From: Brevibacterium epidermidis NBRC 14811
GTDB taxonomy: Bacteria; Actinomycetota; Actinomycetes; Actinomycetales; Brevibacteriaceae
DNA: 64,000 bases
Reading direction: 5' to 3'
NCBI RefSeq assembly: GCF_001570805.1
Contig: NZ_BCSJ01000015.1
Location: 523,232 to 587,231 of the forward strand
This document shows, piece by piece, positions 44,168 through 52,742 of the stretch. How positions within the stretch are numbered: the stretch's first letter is position 1; every line of letters begins with the position of its first letter. The translations under genes were made by a program, and so were the position numbers. Under the pieces are notes generated by a model that saw nothing but the letters and a program-made list of their open reading frames with translations, did no database searches and was not told where the DNA came from.

Positions 44168-45468
44168 CGAAACTCGACACTGCAGTCACCACTCGTCCCA
44201 CACGGATCCGCTACATCATCGCGGTTCTGCTCTTCATCACCGTCGTCATCAACTACATGGACCGGGCCAACCTGTCCATCGCAATGCCGGCACTGTCCCA
44301 GGAATTCGACCTCACCACGGGACAGCAGGGACTGCTGCTCTCTGCGTTCGGCTGGACCTATGCCGCGATGCAGCTGCCCGGCGGGTGGCTCGTCGACCGC
44401 GTGCGACCGCGCGTGCTCTACGCCTCGTGCCTGGTGCTGTGGTCCCTGGCCACACTGTTCATGGGAATGTCCGGCGGATTCGTCGCCCTCATCATCCTCA
44501 GGCTCATGGTCGGTGGGTTCGAAGCGCCGGCCTATCCCATCAACAACAAGGTCGCTACCGCGTGGTTCCCGGAGCGCGAACGCGGACGAGTCATCGCCTT
44601 CTACACCTCGGGCCAGTTCATCGGTCTCGCGTTGCTCACTCCCGTGCTGTCGTGGCTGCAGACGGTGCTCACTTGGCACTGGGTGTTCATCCTCACCGGT
44701 GTTGTGGGCATCATCTGGGCCGCGATCTGGTGGTTCGTCTACCGCGAGCCGCGCGATAAGTCGGGAGCCAACCAGGCCGAGATCGACCTCATCGCCTCAG
44801 GTGGGGGACTGGTCGATGTCGAGTCTGGTACGTCGAAGGAGTCGAAGCCGAAGCTCAAATGGTCCGACGTCAAGGTCGTGCTGACTCGTCGGAAGCTGTG
44901 GGGCATCTACCTCGGCCAGTTCTGCCTGACCTCGACGCTATGGTTCTTCCTCACCTGGTTCCCGACCTACCTCGTCGACTACCGAGGAATGGACTACATC
45001 GAGTCGGGCTTCATGGCCTCGCTGCCGTTCATCGCCGCGCTCGTCGGTGTGCTTCTCTCCGGGTGGGTCTCGGACCTCATGGTGAAGAAGGGACTGTCAC
45101 TGGGTACAGCCCGGAAGCTGCCGATCATCATCGGCCTGGCGATGACAGTGTTCATGCTCGGCGCCAACTACACGGACTCATCAGCCCTGGTCATCGTGTT
45201 CATGTCGATCGCGTTCTTCGGCAACGGCTTCGCCTCCATCACGTGGTCACTGGTGTCTGCGCTTGCACCGGAACGGCTGCTGGGTCTGACCGGAGGCATG
45301 TTCAACTTCATTGGCAACCTGTCATCGATTGCCACCCCAATTGTCATCGGATTCCTCGTCACCGATGTCGACTTCGCGCCGGCGTTCGTCTATATGGCCG
45401 CGATCACGATCGTGGGTGTGCTGTCGTACGTGTTCCTCGTTGGCAAGGTTGAGCGCGTCGAAGAGTAG
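44164..45468 (+). CDS. MFS anion:cation symporter, probable galactonate carrier 2
   Basis: A 434-residue ACS-family MFS protein, again with INYMDRANLSIAMPAL, PGGWLVDRVRPRVLY and AWFPERERGRVIAFYTSGQFIG. It is clearly related to the preceding gene but diverged, so the pair is an old duplication or two separate acquisitions. The ATG at 44164 overlaps the upstream stop. Having two carriers in one operon may reflect two related sugar acids; the substrate is not proven. Confidence 0.82.
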   Translation: MTKLDTAVTTRPTRIRYIIAVLLFITVVINYMDRANLSIAMPALSQEFDLTTGQQGLLLSAFGWTYAAMQLPGGWLVDRVRPRVLYASCLVLWSLATLFMGMSGGFVALIILRLMVGGFEAPAYPINNKVATAWFPERERGRVIAFYTSGQFIGLALLTPVLSWLQTVLTWHWVFILTGVVGIIWAAIWWFVYREPRDKSGANQAEIDLIASGGGLVDVESGTSKESKPKLKWSDVKVVLTRRKLWGIYLGQFCLTSTLWFFLTWFPTYLVDYRGMDYIESGFMASLPFIAALVGVLLSGWVSDLMVKKGLSLGTARKLPIIIGLAMTVFMLGANYTDSSALVIVFMSIAFFGNGFASITWSLVSALAPERLLGLTGGMFNFIGNLSSIATPIVIGFLVTDVDFAPAFVYMAAITIVGVLSYVFLVGKVERVEE

Positions 45469-45471
45469 GCA

Positions 45472-45603
45472 TTACTCCAGACTCCGGGCGATCCGTCGGT
45501 TGCGGGCTTCAATAAACTCGTTGTTCGCTTGCAGATAGTCGATGAGGTCGCCCGGAGTCTTCGGGACAGCTGGGGTCGAGAAGTCATCGAAATGATGAAA
45601 AAC
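45472..45603 (-). pseudogene. Unidentified C-terminal gene fragment
   Basis: A coherent minus-strand tail of about 43 codons (FDDFSTPAVPKTPGDLIDYL, then EARNRRIARSLE) ends in TAA, with no start codon in frame. It reads like the end of a real protein whose remainder is gone. The family is not recognised. Confidence 0.35.
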
Positions 45604-45606
45604 CTG

Positions 45607-45642
45607 GATGTCACGAGGTTACGCACCGGCTTGATCCACAGG
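45607..45642 (+). repeat. 36-bp degenerate repeat, right copy
   Basis: Right-hand copy of the repeat at 11-46 (30 of 36 identical, same reading frame). It adjoins the broken frame at 45472-45603. No terminal inverted repeats or target duplications are apparent. Confidence 0.45.
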
Positions 45643-45673
45643 AGGTCCGGCGAAGAAGGTCGGGCCTGATGTC

Positions 45674-45835
45674 ATGAGGTCAATGGTTGAGAAGAGAGGC
45701 CTGGCCACGACGAGGTATATCGGATGGACTGTGCAGGAACTTCCATCATCGGAAGATCTCGACGACTATCCGGACAAGCGAATCGCCGTGTCCTGGGATC
45801 ACCGGTCTACACTCTCGTTTACGAAGAGCCTCTAA
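45674..45835 (+). CDS. Small hypothetical ORF of 53 codons
   Basis: A 53-residue frame (TTRYIGWTVQELPSSEDLDDY, continued by acidic and basic residues) with no recognisable domain. A second LDDYP occurs in the nearby broken frame at 45949. It may be a decayed piece of a larger gene. Confidence 0.2.
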   Translation: MRSMVEKRGLATTRYIGWTVQELPSSEDLDDYPDKRIAVSWDHRSTLSFTKSL

Positions 45836-45948
45836 AGTAGACGCCCCAAATCATGCTTCAAGATAATCGATCTGCGGAGAATGCTCTTGAAACTGACAAT
45901 GGTTCAAAAGATATCCATGTATCAGCGTCGGCGTTTTGACGGTGAAAA

Positions 45949-46170
45949 ATGGTGGATACTCTCGACGACTACCCGATAGTCACCGAAGGATTCAATCCGA
46001 ACTCGGATTCGCCGCTTCATGGGCGTCGATAAGCATATCTTGATCAGAATAGATGGCAGACCGTTGCCGATGTCCTGCAAGGACCGGAGCGATTCAAAGA
46101 CTCGGATGAGAGAGTCGCAACTCGGGAGCTGATTCGCTATGCTACCGTCGGCGGTCTCGTTTTGCGTTAG
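45949..46170 (+). pseudogene. Broken reading frame with in-frame TAA
   Basis: A single frame of 74 codons is interrupted by TAA after 27 codons (ending PLHGRR). It then resumes as AYLDQNRWQTVADVLQGPERF and further protein-like sequence to TAG at 46168. Low GC, no family identified. The whole interval 45469-46209 contains only such fragments. Confidence 0.35.
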
Positions 46171-46209
46171 ATTGCGAGACGGGAACAATCAGTTAATTCG
46201 ACCGGTACC

Positions 46210-47934
46210 TTAGAAAAATTCTTGGAGTCGGGCCCGTAAAGCGGGGTCGCAGATGTAAACGTAAGTGCCCCGAATTCCTCGTGTGAGCAGCACGCTGTAG
46301 ATGTTGCGAACATATTCGAGAAGGTCTTCGTCTGTGTATTTGATTCCGAGTTTGGGGTTGTTCTCGCGACCCTTCTTGTCGTGATAGTTGGCGCCGTCAA
46401 AGACGAGCTTGCCTGCGTCAGGGTCGTAGCGGAGGTCGTTGCCGATGATGACCCCGACATAGTTCAGGTCGTAGCCTTGGACGGTATGGATGGAGCCGAC
46501 TTCATTCACCGAGCTTGGTGAGTTAATCCAGTCCGTCTTGGCCTTGTTCCATTGCATCTGCTGCCCGTCAAGTTCGATGTCGTAGACGGTTCCAGTCTTG
46601 TCGTTCTTGCTCTTCCAGAACCATGCGTATCCAGCGACGAGGCGGGAGAGTCCGTACTCTTCTTCGCGCTTCTTAAGCTCGGTTCTCATGTCTCCCAGAT
46701 CAGTGAACAATCGAAGGTCATACTCCCCGAAATCTTCCCGAGCGGTTGGCGGATTGTTGCTAAGTATTGAGCGGACGTACCCCACATAGTCCTTGTCCGC
46801 CTCAATGCGCATCTGAGTTTGAAGCGGATAGAGCCGACCGGCAGACCTTGCTTGCGCAGCGAGCTTCTTCGTCGCGTCTGCAGGCAGATCAGCGGGACGA
46901 ACAGTTTGATTGACATCTAACATGAGGATTGAATGACGACTCTGCTTTTTGATCCAGTCCAATTGGGTCTTCTTCAGGTCGTCCTCGCCAAATAGCTTCT
47001 GATTGATCTCTGCAAACCTCGTGTTTTGTGATCCAGAGGGTTGATTTGCACGATGGTTGAGTCGGTGAGCTTCATCGACAACGAGAAGGTCGAACCGTTC
47101 AGCGCTTTCGCCTACCTCGAACGGAGTCAGCACCATGCTCTTGCTCAATCCGGGAGTCAGTCTAAATACTTTGGCGATTGAATCCCGTAGAGACTGTTGG
47201 GGGACTACGATTGCGAACTTGAGAGATTTGAGCAGTTCCGCATGCTCAGGTGTGAAGTAGTCGCTGAAGATGGAATCGATGTCGAGCGGCTCTTCCGAGT
47301 CGTGCCGTCTGATGTCTTCCAGCAACTTGAGCAGATAGATCGCTACGACAGTCTTACCCGTTCCTGGATTGCCCTCGACAATGACGGTGTTGTCAACGCC
47401 GCTCTCTAAGTCGTCAAAGAAGCCCTCGAGAATGTCATCGACAGCGATGGCCTGGTCATGGTTGAGAGCTTTGAAAGGCGAGAGCTTGAAGAGATCGCTG
47501 TTGATGATCTGGGGGATGGTGCGTTTGAAGAGGCTTTCTTGAGTCCGCAACTCTTCGAAGATCTGGTGGAACGTCTTGTTGTAGGTTTCTCGGTCGTAAT
47601 AGTCGGCATCAGTGATGCCGGCATTGAGGTTGAGAACTTGGCGGCTACCATCGCCGTGGAACATTCGAATGAGGAACGATTCCAGATCTAAGCATGCCGA
47701 CTTGTTGAACGTATCGTCGAGAACGACTCTGACTGAGTTCAAGTTCTTCTTGGATTCGGAGTCCAGGTGTTGGCGCATTCGCCCTTCGACGTTGAGCGAC
47801 TCACCGATGTACACCTCTTTGTGATTGTTCATCACGTAGACGACGGGCCAGTTCCGGTGTCGTGGGTCGGCAGCGCCCCAAACCTTGACCCGTTCCGACT
47901 TGAACGGGAACCGTTCGATCTTAAAGCTGGTCAT
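46210..47934 (-). CDS. GIY-YIG and DUF2075 helicase-like protein
   Basis: A 574-residue two-domain protein. Residues about 31-95 are a GIY-YIG endonuclease-like domain (VVYVMNNHKEVYIGES, later CLDLESFLIR). Residues about 150-574 are a DUF2075/Schlafen-group-3-like SF1 helicase ATPase with Walker A GNPGTGKT (188-195), Walker B DEAH (287-290), SIHTVQGYDL (481-490) and LLTRGIRGTYVYICD (549-563). GC is below that of the surroundings. It overlaps the MazG-like gene by 14 bases. The combination of nuclease, helicase and nucleotide hydrolase suggests a phage-defence module; this is inference. Confidence 0.8.
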   Translation of the reverse strand: MTSFKIERFPFKSERVKVWGAADPRHRNWPVVYVMNNHKEVYIGESLNVEGRMRQHLDSESKKNLNSVRVVLDDTFNKSACLDLESFLIRMFHGDGSRQVLNLNAGITDADYYDRETYNKTFHQIFEELRTQESLFKRTIPQIINSDLFKLSPFKALNHDQAIAVDDILEGFFDDLESGVDNTVIVEGNPGTGKTVVAIYLLKLLEDIRRHDSEEPLDIDSIFSDYFTPEHAELLKSLKFAIVVPQQSLRDSIAKVFRLTPGLSKSMVLTPFEVGESAERFDLLVVDEAHRLNHRANQPSGSQNTRFAEINQKLFGEDDLKKTQLDWIKKQSRHSILMLDVNQTVRPADLPADATKKLAAQARSAGRLYPLQTQMRIEADKDYVGYVRSILSNNPPTAREDFGEYDLRLFTDLGDMRTELKKREEEYGLSRLVAGYAWFWKSKNDKTGTVYDIELDGQQMQWNKAKTDWINSPSSVNEVGSIHTVQGYDLNYVGVIIGNDLRYDPDAGKLVFDGANYHDKKGRENNPKLGIKYTDEDLLEYVRNIYSVLLTRGIRGTYVYICDPALRARLQEFF

Positions 47935-48238
47935 ATTTCACGCTCGTGCCTCGAGCCTTATCCACTGGATACTTCTCGCGAGTCTTGGCCAGCTTGTCCA
48001 AAATGATGGTGTCGGGATCCAGGCCCAGCTTGTCCGCGAGCAACATGCAATAAGTCAGCACATCAGCCAACTCGTCCTTCGCGGACTCGAGGTCGGCATC
48101 TCCCCATTGGAAACATTCGAGTAGTTCTCCCGCTTCGATGGAAACGCTCTTCGCGAGATTCTCGGGGGAGTGGAACTGCTGCCAATCGCGTTCTGCCATG
48201 AACTGGCGGACTGTGTCGCGAACAGAATCTTCGTACAT
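47921..48238 (-). CDS. MazG-like nucleotide pyrophosphohydrolase
   Basis: A 105-residue all-alpha NTP pyrophosphohydrolase. The metal-binding motif E-x2-E-(x12)-E-x2-D is visible as SIEAGELLECFQW followed by AKDELADVLTYCMLLADKLG. Proteins of this type (RS21-C6/MazG-like) hydrolyse (d)NTPs to monophosphates. Its last codons overlap the start of the DUF2075 gene, implying coupled translation and joint function. Confidence 0.85.
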   Translation of the reverse strand: MYEDSVRDTVRQFMAERDWQQFHSPENLAKSVSIEAGELLECFQWGDADLESAKDELADVLTYCMLLADKLGLDPDTIILDKLAKTREKYPVDKARGTSVKYDQL

Positions 48239-48357
48239 GACTTCAAGTTATCAGCGACGTGCGACAAGTGGGCGATGCCAAGCGAAAGTTGGATCTCATG
48301 TATCAACCAAGCGGAATTGGAGTGCGTTCAGTCTTACGTCGTTATCCCGACAAATGG

Positions 48358-48395
48358 GGCCCGGAGTTCCTGCTCATTTTCAGCAACTCCGGGCC
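48358..48395. terminator. Hairpin terminator
   Basis: GGCCCGGAGTT (48358-48368) pairs with AACTCCGGGCC (48385-48395), an 11-bp stem. It lies just past the end of the minus-strand quinone reductase gene and upstream of the MazG-like gene, separating the two transcripts. Confidence 0.7.
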
Positions 48396-48413
48396 AAACC
48401 TGATGTGGCTGGG

Positions 48414-49388
48414 TCAGGCAGTCAGCACTACCTTGCCCGTCGTCTTCCGGCCCTCCAGCGCACGATGCGCATCGACGGCATCGGCCAGCGCGAACGTGGC
48501 GCCGACGCGGAAATTCAGCCAGCCGTGTTCGATGCCGTTGAAGAGCATTGCCGAACGCTTCGCCAGCTCCTCCGAGCTGCGGACGAACCAGGCCAGCGAC
48601 GGGCGGGAGAGGAAGATTCCGCCCGACGAGTTCAAGCGCTGAATGTCGAACGGCGGCACCTGGCCCGATGCTCCGCCGAAGAGCACCATCGAACCGAGCG
48701 GCTTGATCGAAGCCAACGAGGCATCGAACGTGTCTTTGCCGACCCCGTCGTATGCGACATCCACACCTTCATCGTCGGTGAGTTCCTTGACCTTCGCCGT
48801 GATGTCGACGCCCTCGCCGTAGAGGAAGACCTCATCGGCTCCGGCCTTGCGGGCGAGTTCCGCCTTCTCCTCGGTGCTCACGGTCGAGATGACATTGCCG
48901 CCCAAGTGCTTGATGATCTGCGTCAGCAGCAGGCCTACTCCGCCCGCCCCGGCATGGACGAGTGCCGTCTGTCCCGGCTTGATCTCATGCGAACTCGTCG
49001 CCAAATACTGCGCGGTCAGCCCCTGCAGCGGCATCGCGGCAGCCACCTCGGCGCTCACACCCTCCGGGACACGCAGCAGGTTGTCCGTGTTCACGACAAC
49101 CTGAGTCGCATACGAACCAGGCGCCTCGTGCCAAGCGACACGGTCACCAACCTGCCAGGACTCGACGCCCTCGCCCACCTCGGCGATGCGACCGGTTCCC
49201 TCGGATCCGACGACATGCGGGTAGTCCATCGGATACACGCCCGAACGACGGTACGTATCGATGAAATTCACGCCCGCAGCCTCAACGTTGACGAGCACCT
49301 CGCCGGGGCCGGGCTTCGGAGTCTCGATCTCACCGAACTCAAGGACCTCCGGTCCACCAGCCTGCATCGCACGAACTGCCTGGGTCAT
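48414..49388 (-). CDS. NADPH:quinone oxidoreductase, zinc-free MDR family
   Basis: A 324-residue QorA-like medium-chain reductase. The GroES-like domain (about 1-120) has GVNFIDTYRRSGVYP and GSEGTGRI, and lacks the structural zinc cysteines. The NADPH motif is AGAGGVG (about residues 145-151), then GADEVFLY and YDGVGKDTFDASL. It performs one- or two-electron quinone reduction. It is divergent from argC and 44 bp away, so the ARG box in the gap could influence both. Confidence 0.88.
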   Translation of the reverse strand: MTQAVRAMQAGGPEVLEFGEIETPKPGPGEVLVNVEAAGVNFIDTYRRSGVYPMDYPHVVGSEGTGRIAEVGEGVESWQVGDRVAWHEAPGSYATQVVVNTDNLLRVPEGVSAEVAAAMPLQGLTAQYLATSSHEIKPGQTALVHAGAGGVGLLLTQIIKHLGGNVISTVSTEEKAELARKAGADEVFLYGEGVDITAKVKELTDDEGVDVAYDGVGKDTFDASLASIKPLGSMVLFGGASGQVPPFDIQRLNSSGGIFLSRPSLAWFVRSSEELAKRSAMLFNGIEHGWLNFRVGATFALADAVDAHRALEGRKTTGKVVLTA

Positions 49389-49397
49389 AACGCCTCC

Positions 49398-49425
49398 TGC
49401 ATATAAATTAATTGCCTGGTATGGT
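49398..49425 (+). promoter_or_regulatory. ARG box and promoter of the arginine operon
   Basis: TGCATATAAATTAAT (49398-49412) fits the ArgR half-site consensus TGCATAWWWATTNAT exactly. TATGGT (49420-49425) is a -10 candidate ending 7 bases before the argC ATG at 49433, implying a leaderless transcript. The box overlaps the expected -35, a position suited to repression by the ArgR encoded downstream. Confidence 0.7.
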
Positions 49426-49432
49426 TATACAT

Positions 49433-50542
49433 ATGAACGATCTTACGGTTGCCGTCTCCGGTGCTACCGGATACGCCGGGGGAGAGGTCCTCCGGCTGCT
49501 GAGCACTCACCCTCACCTGAACGTCACCACGGTGTGCGGACATTCCACTGCAGGCGAGAAGCTTGGCCGACATCAACCCCATCTTGCCCGATATTCCGAC
49601 TTCGTGGTCAAGGAGTCCACCGCCGAGGTGCTCGCCGGCCACGATGTCGTCATCCTCGCGCTCCCGCACGGTCAGTCCGGACAGATCGCCGCCGAGCTCG
49701 AATCCACGAGCCCCGACACCCTCATCGTCGACCTCGCCGCCGACCACCGCCTCATCAGCGCCGCCGCCTGGGAGAAGTTCTACGGCTCCGACCACCAGGG
49801 CACCTGGACCTACGGCCTGCCCGAACTCCTCACCGCCGACGGCACCAAACAGCGCGAGGCACTGAAGACCACGAAACGCATTGCCGTGCCCGGCTGCAAC
49901 GTCACCGCCGTGACGCTCGGCCTCGCCCCGCTCATCCAAGCTGGCCTCGCAGCACCGACCGGGCTCAACGCCGTGCTCGCCAATGGCGTCTCCGGCGCGG
50001 GCAAGGCACTCAAGCCGCATCTCACCGCCGCAAAGATCCTCGGCAATGCCTCCCCGTACGGCACCGGCGGCACCCACCGGCACGTGCCCGAGATCGAACA
50101 GAACCTCAACGGAGTCCTCGGCGCCGACGCTGCCGACGGCCCCACCCGGATCTCCTTCACCCCGACACTCGTGCCCATGGCCCGAGGGATCCTCGCCACC
50201 ATCACCGCCGACTTCGGGGATCGCATTTGGAAGGGAAAGCACGAGGAGATCACAGCGGAAGCAAGGGTGGAGCAGATTCGCCAAGCTTTCGATGATGCTT
50301 ATGCCGACGAACCGTTCGTCCGCATCCTGCCCGACGGCCTCTGGCCGCAGACCGCTGCCACCACGGGATCGAACGTTGCGCAGATCCAGTTCACCGTCGA
50401 CGAACGAGCCGAGAAGATCCTCATTGTCGTGGCACTGGACAACCTGGTCCGCGGCACGGCTGGACAAGCTATCCAATCCATCCACCTGGCCCTCGGTCTC
50501 GACGAGACCACCGCTCTTCCCCTCGAAGGAGTCGCCCCATGA
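49433..50542 (+). CDS. argC: N-acetyl-gamma-glutamyl-phosphate reductase
   Basis: A 369-residue enzyme that reduces N-acetylglutamyl phosphate with NADPH, the third step of arginine synthesis. It has GATGYAGGEVLRLL (Rossmann, about 11-24) and the catalytic Cys in VPGCNVTAV (about residue 155), then SGAGK. The ATG at 49433 is preferred to the ORF's upstream start, which lies at the end of the ARG box. Its stop overlaps the argJ start. Confidence 0.95.
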   Translation: MNDLTVAVSGATGYAGGEVLRLLSTHPHLNVTTVCGHSTAGEKLGRHQPHLARYSDFVVKESTAEVLAGHDVVILALPHGQSGQIAAELESTSPDTLIVDLAADHRLISAAAWEKFYGSDHQGTWTYGLPELLTADGTKQREALKTTKRIAVPGCNVTAVTLGLAPLIQAGLAAPTGLNAVLANGVSGAGKALKPHLTAAKILGNASPYGTGGTHRHVPEIEQNLNGVLGADAADGPTRISFTPTLVPMARGILATITADFGDRIWKGKHEEITAEARVEQIRQAFDDAYADEPFVRILPDGLWPQTAATTGSNVAQIQFTVDERAEKILIVVALDNLVRGTAGQAIQSIHLALGLDETTALPLEGVAP

Positions 50543-51717
50543 GCGTCACCGCCCCACTCGGCTTCACCGCCGCCGGACTCACCGCCGGACTCAAGCCGTC
50601 TGGCACCAAAGACCTTTCACTCGTGGTCAACAACGGCCCCGACACCGCCGTCGCCGCCGTCTACACCTCCAACCGGTGCAAGGCCAACCCAGTCCTCTGG
50701 TCCCAGAATGCCTCCGCCAACGGGCAAGCCCGCGCCGTCGTCCTCAACTCCGGGGGAGCGAACTGCTACACCGGCGACTTCGGCTACGAGACAACGACCC
50801 TGACTGCGCAGACCACCGCCGAACTCCTCACCGACGCCGGCACCGACACGGTGCCTGAGGACGTACTCGTCTGCTCGACCGGACTCATCGGCGTCGGTGG
50901 GCAGGATTTCCGCGACTCGATTGTGACCAACCTCGCCCCGCTAGTCGCTGCAGCCGACACGAGCGTCGAATCCGGCCAAGCCGCCGCCGAAGCGATCATG
51001 ACCACCGACACCGTGGCGAAGGTCGCCAGCCGCACCGGCTCCAGTGGGTACACGATCGGCGGCATGGCCAAAGGCGCAGGCATGCTCGCCCCAGGCCTGG
51101 CGACGATGCTCGTCGTCATCACCACAGATGCTGGTCTCGACCAGACCGTGCTCGACCGGGCTCTGCGGGCCTCGACGAGCCAGTCCTTCGACCGGCTCGA
51201 CACCGACGGCTGCATGTCGACGAACGATACCGTCATCCTCATGTCCTCCGGTGCCCACGACGCCGATGTCGACGCGGAAGAATTCACCACCCTGCTCAAA
51301 GACGTCTGCCTCGACCTCATGCACCAACTCCACGTCGACGCCGAAGGCGCCCACCACGACATCGCCATCACCACCCGCGGAGCCGCCAGCGAAGCCGATG
51401 CCGTCGAAGTCTCCCGGTCGGTGGCACGTTCGTCCCTGTTCAAGGCCGCGATCTTCGGGGAGGACCCGAACTGGGGTCGCGTCGTCGCTCAGGTGGGAAC
51501 CACCTCGGCGGATTTCGATCCCACACAGATCGACGTGATCATCAACGGCGTCCAAGTGTGCACGGCGTCGGGCCCCGACGAAGACCCCGCGAACGTGACG
51601 TTCGATCGCACAGTTGATGTGTCTATCGACCTTCACGCCGGAGACGACACCGCCACCGTGTGGACCTCGGACCTCACCCACGACTACGTCGAAGAGAACA
51701 GCGCCTACTCCTCATGA
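50539..51717 (+). CDS. argJ: Glutamate N-acetyltransferase / bifunctional ArgJ
   Basis: A 392-residue Ntn-type acyltransferase that recycles the acetyl group from acetylornithine to glutamate (and may use acetyl-CoA). Autocleavage occurs before the Thr in [14 protein letters not shown] (Thr189), giving alpha and beta chains. It shows [13 protein letters not shown] and, near the end, [14 protein letters not shown]. It overlaps argC and argB by ATGA-type junctions. Confidence 0.95.
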   Translation: MSVTAPLGFTAAGLTAGLKPSGTKDLSLVVNNGPDTAVAAVYTSNRCKANPVLWSQNASANGQARAVVLNSGGANCYTGDFGYETTTLTAQTTAELLTDAGTDTVPEDVLVCSTGLIGVGGQDFRDSIVTNLAPLVAAADTSVESGQAAAEAIMTTDTVAKVASRTGSSGYTIGGMAKGAGMLAPGLATMLVVITTDAGLDQTVLDRALRASTSQSFDRLDTDGCMSTNDTVILMSSGAHDADVDAEEFTTLLKDVCLDLMHQLHVDAEGAHHDIAITTRGAASEADAVEVSRSVARSSLFKAAIFGEDPNWGRVVAQVGTTSADFDPTQIDVIINGVQVCTASGPDEDPANVTFDRTVDVSIDLHAGDDTATVWTSDLTHDYVEENSAYSS

Positions 51718-52742
51718 ACAGCCCCGTAGACATGTCCACGAAATCCACGGCCGCCCGGCTCGCCGCCGCCCAGGTCAAGGCCGAAGCCCTGACCGAGGCG
51801 TTGCCCTGGATCAAGACCTTCGCCGGCGCCACGATCGTCATCAAATACGGCGGCAACGCCATGGTCTCCCCGGAGCTGCAGCAGTCCTTCGCCGATGACA
51901 TCGCGTTCCTCCGCTTCGCCGGCATCCGCCCCGTCGTCGTCCACGGCGGCGGCCCCCAGATATCGGCCATGCTGAAACGTTTGGGCATCGAATCCGAGTT
52001 CAAAGCCGGGCAGCGCGTGACCACCGAGGAAGCCGCCGAGGTCATCCGCATGGTGCTGTCCGGCCAGGTCAACCGCGACATCGTGTCCCGGATCAACCAG
52101 AACGGCGACGCCGCGATCGGTCTGTCCGGTGAAGACGCGGACCTCCTCCTTGCGAACAGAACCACCGCCGAGGTGGACGGCGAGACAATCGACCTCGGCC
52201 GAGTGGGCGAGATCGCCCAGGTCAACACCACCGTGCTCACCGAACTCCTCGACGCCGGCCGGGTGCCCGTCATCTGCTCGATCGCCTCGGAGATCGGGGG
52301 AGAAGCGGGGAAGCCGCTCAACATCAATGCGGACCTGGCCGCCTCGGCGGTGGCGAAGGCGCTCAAGGCACACAAACTCATCATGCTCACCGATGTGCCC
52401 GGCCTCTACGCGAACTGGCCGGACACGTCCTCGCTCATCTCCCGCATCGACCCGGACAAGCTGCGCGAACTCCTGCCGTCGCTCGATTCGGGAATGATCC
52501 CGAAGATGACCGCGGCGCTCGAGGCGATCGAGCACGGAGTCAAGCAGGCTCACATCATCGACGGCCGGATGGCGCATTCCCTCCTCCTCGAGGTCTTCAC
52601 CTCGGAGGGCATCGGCACCATGGTCGAAGACACCATCGTCGAACCCGCACCGCTGGGCGACGGGCACCAGGGGAACCCCGCCGAGGCGGCCCCGACGGAT
52701 GGTTTGAACGCTAGCAACGACAGCAACGGAGGACGTTCATGA
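51714..52742 (+). CDS. argB: Acetylglutamate kinase
   Basis: A 342-residue amino-acid kinase that phosphorylates N-acetylglutamate, usually the feedback-inhibited step. It has an N-terminal helix (as in arginine-sensitive hexameric enzymes), [10 protein letters not shown] (phosphate-binding Lys), VVHGGGPQI, then [13 protein letters not shown] and GLYANWPD. Start at the ATG overlapping the argJ stop; the longer frame is inside argJ. A hydrophilic C-terminal extension of about 30 residues is present. Confidence 0.95.
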   Translation: MNSPVDMSTKSTAARLAAAQVKAEALTEALPWIKTFAGATIVIKYGGNAMVSPELQQSFADDIAFLRFAGIRPVVVHGGGPQISAMLKRLGIESEFKAGQRVTTEEAAEVIRMVLSGQVNRDIVSRINQNGDAAIGLSGEDADLLLANRTTAEVDGETIDLGRVGEIAQVNTTVLTELLDAGRVPVICSIASEIGGEAGKPLNINADLAASAVAKALKAHKLIMLTDVPGLYANWPDTSSLISRIDPDKLRELLPSLDSGMIPKMTAALEAIEHGVKQAHIIDGRMAHSLLLEVFTSEGIGTMVEDTIVEPAPLGDGHQGNPAEAAPTDGLNASNDSNGGRS

